From NCBI RefSeq assembly GCF_010868145.1, contig NZ_JAAGUY010000026.1:17464-81463 (forward strand): a stretch of 64,000 nt of DNA, given 5' to 3'. The stretch is from Nocardia cyriacigeorgica. GTDB taxonomy: Bacteria; Actinomycetota; Actinomycetes; Mycobacteriales; Mycobacteriaceae. The notes under the pieces were generated by a model, which was given only the letters and a program-made list of their open reading frames with translations, was not told the origin of the DNA and did not search any database. This document shows positions 58,606 to 64,000 of the stretch, piece after piece. Position numbers and translations under genes: made by a program. Each line of letters opens with the position of its first letter. The first letter of the stretch is position 1.

Positions 58606-59294
58606 AAACCTTGTGAGGTCGGGATGTAGTGGCGGAGCCTGCCCGCGTCCGCGCGGCCGCCGGTCAGTGTCCGGACGAAGCGGTCCTGCAATTCGTCACG
58701 GCGGTCGTACACGATGACCGGCGCACTCGGTAAGCACTGCCGTAGCGGCCCCGACGCCAGGTGCCGTGCCACGAACTCCGGATTCGCGACCGGCAGATAC
58801 CTCGCCGAGCCCAGCAGCCGTACGGTGCAGCCGGCGATCGGCTCGGCAGAGGAGGTCACCGCCGCCATCACCTGTCCCTCGCGCAGCAGCGTCGCGGTGT
58901 GCGATTCGTCCTCGCGATAGAGGTCGAAGCAGATCGGAGGGTCCTGCGGTACACGGGTCAGCGCGGGCAGGAACCAGGTGGCCAGCGAGTCGCCGTTCAC
59001 GGCGATCGACAGCTGCGTTGGCCCCGACTCGTCCGCGATCCCCAACTCCCGCTGGGTATCTCGCTGCAATGCCGCCAGCTGGCGCGCGAACCTGACGATC
59101 ACCTGACCGGATTCGGTCGGTTGCGCCGGTTTCGTGCGCATGAGCAGTACCCGCCCGGTGCGTTGTTCGAGCGCCTTGATGCGCTGACTCACCGCGGAGG
59201 GCGTCACGTGCAGCGCAGCCGCGGCCGCGTCGAAGGTGCCCTCGTCGACGACGGCGAGCAGCGTGCGCACCTGGTCAGCAGGAAGATCTGACAT
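58389..59294 (-). CDS. LysR-family regulator, ArgP/LysG type
   Basis: 301 aa. HTH (about 3-62): LPADQVRTLLAVVDEGTFDA, LHVTPSAVSQRIKALEQRTG; effector domain with AVNGDSLATWFLPALTRVPQ and YIPTSQGFYDAVTAGLGWGL, all characteristic of ArgP/LysG, the lysine/arginine-sensing activators. ATG at 59294 is preferred over the GTG just before. It is divergent from a lysE-type exporter across 70 bp, the standard lysG/lysE arrangement, so it should activate export when basic amino acids accumulate. Its 3' end overlaps the Ddn-like gene. Confidence 0.93.
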   Translation of the reverse strand: MSDLPADQVRTLLAVVDEGTFDAAAAALHVTPSAVSQRIKALEQRTGRVLLMRTKPAQPTESGQVIVRFARQLAALQRDTQRELGIADESGPTQLSIAVNGDSLATWFLPALTRVPQDPPICFDLYREDESHTATLLREGQVMAAVTSSAEPIAGCTVRLLGSARYLPVANPEFVARHLASGPLRQCLPSAPVIVYDRRDELQDRFVRTLTGGRADAGRLRHYIPTSQGFYDAVTAGLGWGLIPEQQAAPLVRSGTLIELGRRKWVDVPLYWQQWKLDVPALALVAETVARAAAEFLHAGR

Positions 59295-59298
59295 CACA

Positions 59299-59330
59299 AC
59301 AGCTAATGATAGTTAAGAAACTTTAGCTGT
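59299..59330. promoter_or_regulatory. Candidate LysG/ArgP operator
   Basis: ACAGCTAA (59299-59306) faces TTAGCTGT (59323-59330) across 16 AT-rich bases that also contain AGTT-N4-AACT-like symmetry. It occupies the centre of the 70-bp divergent gap, and its size fits a LysR recognition site. Confidence 0.55.
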
Positions 59331-59364
59331 ACTGATTCCGTAAATCTTCCTACCGTCGGACATC

Positions 59365-59991
59365 GTGAACAGCGATTTCCTCCCAGCGGCGCTTGCCGGA
59401 TTCGGTACAGGCCTGTCCCTCATCGTGGCGATCGGCGCACAGAACGCCTTCGTGCTGCGCCACTGCGCGCGTGGGCATGCCGTCTTGTCGGTAGTCGTCA
59501 TTGCCGCTGTCTCCGATGCCATCCTCATCGCGCTTGGAGTGGCCGGGCTCGGCGCCGTGATCACCGCATGGCCTTCCGCACTCACCATGATCGGCCTCGC
59601 CGGCGGCGCATTCCTGCTCTGCTACGGCGCCATGGCCGCACGGCGCGCCTGGCGACCAGCGCTCGACAATGCCCTCCACAGCACCAGCACCACAGCGGTG
59701 ACGGTCCGCGCCGCAGTCCTCACCTGCCTGGCCATGACCTGGCTCAACCCGCACGCCTACCTGGACACGGTGCTCCTGCTCGGTAGCGTCGCCGCCGAAC
59801 GCGGTTCGCTGCGCTGGATTTTCGGCCTCGGCGCCATGCTGGCCAGCCTGACCTGGTTCTTCAGCCTCGGCTATGGCGCCCGACTGCTCGGCCCTCTCCT
59901 GTCCCGGCCCGCCGCCTGGCGGACAATCGACACGCTCGTCGCCATCACCATGCTCGGGATGGGTGCCGCGCTGCTCATTCGAACTTTCTGA
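59365..59991 (+). CDS. LysE-family amino-acid exporter
   Basis: 208 aa with six hydrophobic segments and the LysE signature near the N-terminus (ALAGFGTGLSLIVAIGAQNA, FVLRHCARG), a central acidic/polar kink (SDAILIALGVAG) and LTCLAMTWLNPHAYLDTVLL. These agree with corynebacterial LysE, which exports lysine and arginine. GTG at 59365 is the start and the leader is short. Regulation by the divergent ArgP/LysG-type protein is expected. Confidence 0.93.
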   Translation: MNSDFLPAALAGFGTGLSLIVAIGAQNAFVLRHCARGHAVLSVVVIAAVSDAILIALGVAGLGAVITAWPSALTMIGLAGGAFLLCYGAMAARRAWRPALDNALHSTSTTAVTVRAAVLTCLAMTWLNPHAYLDTVLLLGSVAAERGSLRWIFGLGAMLASLTWFFSLGYGARLLGPLLSRPAAWRTIDTLVAITMLGMGAALLIRTF

Positions 59992-60086
59992 CGCCGCCGC
60001 GCATCTGGGGCCCGCATCGGCGTGCGCCATGATCCATGACGTTCAGGTGAGTTGTCCGGTCGGCGCGGACTTCACACCACAGACGG

Positions 60087-60115
60087 GGCCGGCAACCGCC
60101 TGGAGTTCTCCGGCC
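60087..60115. terminator. Possible terminator between lysE-like and P450 genes
   Basis: GGCCGG (60087-60092) / CCGGCC (60110-60115) with a 17-nt loop in the 155-bp convergent gap, followed by an unusual run of eight G (60123-60131). Weak on its own. Confidence 0.3.
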
Positions 60116-60146
60116 GGCGATAAGGGGGGGGCGGTTCGTCCTTGGC

Positions 60147-61403
60147 TCAGATGTTCAGTGGAGCGGCGGGTGGGAAGGTGACGGGTAGTTCTGCCAGGGC
60201 GCGGTGGAAGGGGCCGGGACGCCAGGCCGGTTCGCCGTCGGGGAAGTCGAGGCGTAGGTCGGGGAGGGCGTCGAGGAGTTGATCGATCGCGTCCTGCGCG
60301 ATCAGGTAGGCCAAAGATTGTGCCGGGCAGGCATGCTGACCCACACCCCAGGCCAGATGCGAGCGATTGCCGAGCAGTTCACCGCTGCGGACCTCGGGGT
60401 CGTTGTTGCATGCGGCCATACTGATGACGACCGGTTGATGCGCGGGCAGCCAGACCTCGTCGATCAGGATCGGCTGCCGCGGATAGGTGATCAGCAGGTT
60501 CGCCAGCGGCGGGTCGTTGAACAACACCTCGTCCAATGCATCACGGGACGACAGGTTCCCGCCGAGGACGCTGCCGCCGAAGCGTTCATCGCGCAGGATC
60601 AACAGCAAGGTGTTCGAGATCAGATTCAACTGGAATTCGATCCCGGCGCCGTAGACCTGCGAGACGTGGTGCGATGCCTCCACATCGTCCAGCGCAGCTT
60701 CGTGCTGCAACAGCACGGAAGTGATGTCGTTGTCCGGCTCGGCACGTTTGAGCACCACCAGCTGCATCAGCGCCTCGCCGAGCAGCTGACTGCCTTTCTC
60801 GGCGTCGACGCCCTCGAGCAGCGCCGCCGTACCCGCCGCAACCTGCTCACCGATCTCGCCCGGGCAACCGAGCAGGAAATTGACCACATCGAAGACCAGC
60901 GGAAAGACATACTGGCGGATCAGATCCGCTTGGCCGTCGGCACAGAACCCGTTGATCAGCGGAACGGCGATGTTCTCGACGACGCTGTTGAGCGTGTACA
61001 GATCGACGATGTCGATGCTCGAGGTGATCGCTTGCCGGTAGCGCACGAAATCGGCGCCCGTGCTCCGGCTCGCCATCGGCCGCCACTCCAGCAACGGCAG
61101 GATCGGACAGTCGGCCGGGATGTTCTGCTGCCAGGCACGCGGATCGGCGGGAAAGTGTCCCGGATCGTTGAGTATGCGCACCGCGGTGCTGTAGCCGAGC
61201 ACCAGCGTCGCAGGCACATCCGGTGCCAGTTCCACCGGCGCCAAGGAACCGTAGCGCCTGCGCATCTCCCGGTAATGATGGTGCGGATCGTTGGCGAATT
61301 CAGGTGTGTACAGCGGCACTCGTGGGTCGTCGTCGGCAGCGGTCGGCGCTCCGTGGAGGACCGGACACGCGCTGGCCTGCGCCCAGGGGTTGGCGGTACT
61401 CAC
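60147..61403 (-). CDS. Cytochrome P450
   Basis: 418-aa soluble bacterial P450. The heme-thiolate loop is HLAWGVGQHACPAQSLAYLI (Cys ligand in HAC), a GxGxxxC variant. The usual K-helix ExxR and I-helix acid/alcohol pair are not obvious: the I-helix region reads YGAGIEFQLNLISNTLLLIL, lacking the normal Thr, and DEVLFNDPPLANLLITYPRQ stands where ExLR is expected. This places it among atypical actinobacterial P450s. GTG at 61403 is chosen. It follows a kinase-like gene by 30 bp in the same orientation. The substrate and redox partner are unknown. Confidence 0.85.
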   Translation of the reverse strand: MSTANPWAQASACPVLHGAPTAADDDPRVPLYTPEFANDPHHHYREMRRRYGSLAPVELAPDVPATLVLGYSTAVRILNDPGHFPADPRAWQQNIPADCPILPLLEWRPMASRSTGADFVRYRQAITSSIDIVDLYTLNSVVENIAVPLINGFCADGQADLIRQYVFPLVFDVVNFLLGCPGEIGEQVAAGTAALLEGVDAEKGSQLLGEALMQLVVLKRAEPDNDITSVLLQHEAALDDVEASHHVSQVYGAGIEFQLNLISNTLLLILRDERFGGSVLGGNLSSRDALDEVLFNDPPLANLLITYPRQPILIDEVWLPAHQPVVISMAACNNDPEVRSGELLGNRSHLAWGVGQHACPAQSLAYLIAQDAIDQLLDALPDLRLDFPDGEPAWRPGPFHRALAELPVTFPPAAPLNI

Positions 61404-61433
61404 GTGAGAAGTCCAGGCCTTTCGCAATGTGGG

Positions 61434-62606
61434 TCAGACACCGAGGGCATCCAACGACTCGTGATCATCCAGTGCGGTGGTGATGCGTTTCAGCAGCGTC
61501 AAGCAGGTCTCGACCGACTGCATCTGGGGCTGATAGGCCGCGCGGCCGATGGTGAAAGCCCATGCCGCGTAGGCGAACATGGACTGCTGCCGGTAGGCCA
61601 GCCAGGCCTCGTCGAACGACGGCGCCGAACCTCGGACCTTGGCCAGCTCGTCCAGATAGGCCTCGAGCAGTTCTCGATCCCACGCGCGCCGGTCTTCTGG
61701 TTCGCATCCGGAGTTGACGGTGTAGGCGAAGTCGTGCGCCCAACCACCCCGCATGACCACTTGCCAGTCGACGAAACCCATCCGACCGGCGCCGGTCACA
61801 TAGGTCTGTCCGATATGCGGATCGCCGTGCAGCAGGGTCGGCGGTAGGTCGTTGGTGGCCAAATCGATCGCCCGCTCGACACCGGCCCACAACCGTTCGC
61901 TCTGCCCCCGAAGCGATTCGGGAACGACTTCCTCGGCTCGCACCAACCCGATTGCGCAGCGCTTCTTCATATCGATCGCGGCCAGGTAGGCCTGGAGCAT
62001 GTAGCTCGGGGTGTTGAGCGATTCGACCGCCGGATGCTCCCAGAACGTGCCGTGCAGGCGCGCGAGATTGCGTACCAGATCTTCGATCTGATCTCGTTTC
62101 ACAGGCGTATTCGGCTCGATGAACGTCGCGTCACGGGTGGCGGCGATGTCCTCCATCAGGACGATGGAGCGCCACGACGAGTCGTCAGCGGCGCCCCAGT
62201 ATCCGATCGGTGCCTCCATGTCGACCTCGGGCCGGAAGTCACGGAAAAAACGTGTTTCGCCGGTGATCATCTTGCCGCCACCGAGCAGAATGCGCTGACT
62301 GAAAGCCGTAGTCGTCTTCGCGAACAGTTCGATGGGCAATCCGGCCTGCGCACCAGCATCGTTGTACTCGACCCGGATCGCGACGCGAGTGGAGGTGCCG
62401 CGACTGCCGTTGGAGGTCTCGAACGACACCACCTCGGCACCGGGAACCTCGCGGCACAGTACCGAGGTCAGCCACGCCGGCGTCATCGTTTCCCCCGACA
62501 CCGGAACGTCGTCGATGGTTCGCGCCTTCGGCCGGAAGAGCTTCTCCCCCAGAATATGTCCGCCGACTGCCATCGATCGCCCGAGCAGCCAGAGCTTGTG
62601 GTTCAT
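61434..62606 (-). CDS. Aminoglycoside-phosphotransferase-like (EcKinase/DUF1679-type) protein
   Basis: 390-aa kinase-fold protein. Visible motifs are an N-lobe with IELFAKTTTAFSQRILLGGG (Lys), SIVLMEDIA, the catalytic loop LLHGDPHIGQTYV (HGD) and the metal motif MGFVDWQVVMRG (DxD-like D). The C-terminal helical part reads SMFAYAAWAFTIG. Members phosphorylate small hydroxyl compounds or, in some cases, steroid-like molecules. ATG at 62606 lies seven bases after GAGG. The P450 gene follows, so the pair may hydroxylate and phosphorylate the same compound (inference). Confidence 0.88.
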   Translation of the reverse strand: MNHKLWLLGRSMAVGGHILGEKLFRPKARTIDDVPVSGETMTPAWLTSVLCREVPGAEVVSFETSNGSRGTSTRVAIRVEYNDAGAQAGLPIELFAKTTTAFSQRILLGGGKMITGETRFFRDFRPEVDMEAPIGYWGAADDSSWRSIVLMEDIAATRDATFIEPNTPVKRDQIEDLVRNLARLHGTFWEHPAVESLNTPSYMLQAYLAAIDMKKRCAIGLVRAEEVVPESLRGQSERLWAGVERAIDLATNDLPPTLLHGDPHIGQTYVTGAGRMGFVDWQVVMRGGWAHDFAYTVNSGCEPEDRRAWDRELLEAYLDELAKVRGSAPSFDEAWLAYRQQSMFAYAAWAFTIGRAAYQPQMQSVETCLTLLKRITTALDDHESLDALGV

Positions 62607-62860
62607 ACGCTTGCCTCGATTCCCGAATCATGTCGAACTGGTCCGAGCGGTCGACCTCCAGTGCACGGGCCCGGACGACAGTACGCTATGCAAGCGAAAA
62701 AACCTGCCTGACAACGTATTAAGACTGACCGGCCTGTTTGTGGGGCCAGTTGACGACCGCCCTGTCCATCCTCAGCTCACATGTGGATCCCACGGGGAGC
62801 CCGGCTCGCGGGCCAGGACCGGGAATCCCATCGCGGCAGCAGCCATCCAGCGCAGCTTTC

Positions 62861-63292
62861 TCAGAATCGATCGATTCCCGCGACGAGCGTCGCGATCCCC
62901 GACACCAGCAGCCCGCCGACCAGCAGCGTCGCACCCAACCAAACACTGGCGATCATCCGATTCGGCCGCTGCGGATCGCGTCCGAGCACCGACAGGAAGA
63001 ACCCGAGCGGCATCAGGATGGCGGCGACAAGTACGGCGATCGCGCCACCATTTGCCCAGCCCGGACTCGCACCGGCCGCGTTGCCGAGCACACCGAGCAG
63101 CACGCCGAGCATCACCAGCACGCCCGCATGCGCATGACCCGCGCGGAAGAAGGATTTCTGCAGGTCATTGACCTCTTGGACGCCGGTGAAGACACGCAGG
63201 AGGAAGGTGCCACCGAAGGCGATGGTGACGACGGACAGGATTGTCGCTCCGAGCGCAATGCTCATGAACGGGGTGATCAGCGTGGTGTTCAT
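62861..63292 (-). CDS. Small four-helix membrane protein
   Basis: 143 aa with four hydrophobic helices: MSIALGATILSVVTIAFGGT, AHAGVLVMLGVLLGVLGNAA, AIAVLVAAILMPLGFFLSVL and WLGATLLVGGLLVSGIATLV. Polar loops include KSFFRAGHAHAG with two His in the bilayer edge. The function is unknown. ATG at 63292 is five bases after GGAG. It is divergent from a MerR-family gene, and its promoter has a long spacer with a dyad in it, so it is the likely target of that regulator. The 254 bp downstream (62607-62860) show no feature. Confidence 0.82.
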   Translation of the reverse strand: MNTTLITPFMSIALGATILSVVTIAFGGTFLLRVFTGVQEVNDLQKSFFRAGHAHAGVLVMLGVLLGVLGNAAGASPGWANGGAIAVLVAAILMPLGFFLSVLGRDPQRPNRMIASVWLGATLLVGGLLVSGIATLVAGIDRF

Positions 63293-63310
63293 GGTCGCTC
63301 CCTGGAGTCC

Positions 63311-63361
63311 ATTAGATAGCGTTACTGTCCAATAATGGATAGCGGTACTATCTAATGTCAA
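63311..63361 (-). promoter_or_regulatory. MerR-type promoter with dyad operators
   Basis: On the minus strand TTGACA (63361-63356) is followed by a 19-bp spacer and ATTATT (63336-63331). The spacer contains the dyad GATAG-CGGTA-CTATC (63338-63352). A second, imperfect copy GATAG-CGTTA-CTGTC lies at 63315-63329, and the outer ends ATTAGATAG / CTATCTAAT (63311-63319 / 63348-63356) are also inverted. Dyads in over-long spacers are the hallmark of MerR-activated promoters. Confidence 0.75.
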
Positions 63362-63388
63362 GGGCGAGTCGGAGAAGGAGCAGATGCG

Positions 63389-64000
63389 ATGCTGATGTCG
63401 GAACTGGCGACGCGCACCGGAGTGCCGGTGCCGACCATCAAGTACTACCTGCGCGAGGGCGTCCTGATGCCCGGCCGCCCCACCAGCGCCACCCGCGCCG
63501 AATACGGCGAGCCACATGTCAAACGAATCGCACTGATCAAAGCGCTGTCCGGGCACGGGCTGTCGCTGGCGAAGATCAAAACGATTGTCGGCCTGATCGA
63601 TTCACCCGACGAATCCCTGCTCGACGCCCTTGGCGCGGCCACCTACACCCTCCCCCCAACCCCCGAATCCACGACCGACACCGAATTGCCCCGCGCCCGT
63701 GCCGCATTCGCCACCCTCGGCCGCCCACTCCCCGAGGGCCTGCCCGCCGTCGCGCAACTCGAGCAGGCTCTCACCGACGCCGAAGCCGCGGGCCTGCCCA
63801 TGACCGAAGACCGCCTCCGCGCCTACGCCCCCCATATCACCGCCATCGCCGAGTTCGAAATCGACCGCATGCCCCTCGAATCCCCCGCCGCCGCCATCGA
63901 ATACGCAGTCCTGGGCACAGTCCTCTACGAACCCATCCTCGCCGCCCTCCGCCGCATCACCCACGCCGAACTCACCGCAACCCGCCTCGCCAACCTAGCC
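63389..64000 (+). CDS. MerR-family transcriptional regulator (cut by window edge)
   Basis: 204 codons are visible and the frame is open at the edge. The N-terminal MerR HTH reads LMSELATRTGVPVPTIKYYL then REGVLMPGRPTSATRAEYGE, with the wing and dimer helix IKALSGHGLSLAKIKTIVGL. The C-terminal part (about 85 on) is a helical effector domain without visible Cys clusters, so an organic rather than metal ligand is likely. ATG at 63389 follows AAGGAG by eight bases. It is divergent from the four-helix membrane protein and probably activates it through the spacer dyad. Confidence 0.9.
   Translation, partial: MLMSELATRTGVPVPTIKYYLREGVLMPGRPTSATRAEYGEPHVKRIALIKALSGHGLSLAKIKTIVGLIDSPDESLLDALGAATYTLPPTPESTTDTELPRARAAFATLGRPLPEGLPAVAQLEQALTDAEAAGLPMTEDRLRAYAPHITAIAEFEIDRMPLESPAAAIEYAVLGTVLYEPILAALRRITHAELTATRLANLA

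Overview
The window is high-GC actinobacterial DNA, almost certainly Mycobacteriales and most likely Nocardia (or a close relative such as Rhodococcus). The markers are a mycobacterial-type multidomain fatty-acid synthase I gene (fas) running off the left edge, a complete mce lipid-import operon (yrbEA-yrbEB-mceA to mceF), an EthA/MymA-type Baeyer-Villiger monooxygenase beside a VirS-like AraC regulator, and DUF5313 and Rv3235-family genes. No insertion sequences, phage genes, CRISPR arrays or rRNA genes are visible. It reads as ordinary chromosome rich in small regulator/target pairs.

Layout. 1-4.4 kb: fas with three similar inverted repeats upstream, tRNA-Leu(UAG), and a PucR-type regulator. 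4.5-11.7 kb: a TetR plus ABC1-kinase unit divergent from a tightly coupled four-gene operon (epoxide-hydrolase-like protein, D-aminoacylase-like amidohydrolase, ferritin-like metal-dependent hydrolase, ferredoxin-type reductase). 11.7-20.7 kb: VOC protein, ilvD, a secreted Gly/Tyr-rich protein, an orphan 503-aa protein, DUF72, Rrf2 regulator plus MFS exporter, an SDR and an Rv3235-family protein. 21-31 kb: YdjM-like membrane hydrolase, PAS-GGDEF cyclase with a methyltransferase, the EthA-like enzyme with its AraC regulator, a VIT-family metal transporter, a TetR/DUF6670 pair and an OhrR-like MarR with DUF5313.

31.2-39.2 kb: the mce operon, transcribed leftwards with overlapping start and stop codons throughout. 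Its mceD is interrupted by an in-frame amber codon. 39.8-45.6 kb: a membrane protein, a PhoU-domain protein, a LysR/TDT-transporter pair, a 580-bp intergenic stretch packed with inverted repeats, a membrane-anchored or secreted HNH nuclease and a small acidic ORF. 45.7-53.7 kb: FAD monooxygenase, PadR, a DHA2 exporter fused to a winged-helix domain, a 31-aa microprotein with a strong hairpin after it, a secreted alpha/beta hydrolase, and a TetR divergent from a small gene plus a group-2 sigma factor through three operator-like repeats at a 17-bp period.

53.8-64 kb: a large SARP/NB-ARC/TPR regulator divergent from an SDR plus deazaflavin-type oxidoreductase, with four 11-bp direct repeats between them. 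Then come LysG/LysE-type amino-acid export, a P450 with an aminoglycoside-phosphotransferase-like protein, and a MerR regulator (cut by the right edge) divergent from a small membrane protein through a spacer-embedded dyad. Start codons were chosen from Shine-Dalgarno sequences, family length and overlaps. All functional calls are by reading the translated sequence; no database search was run.
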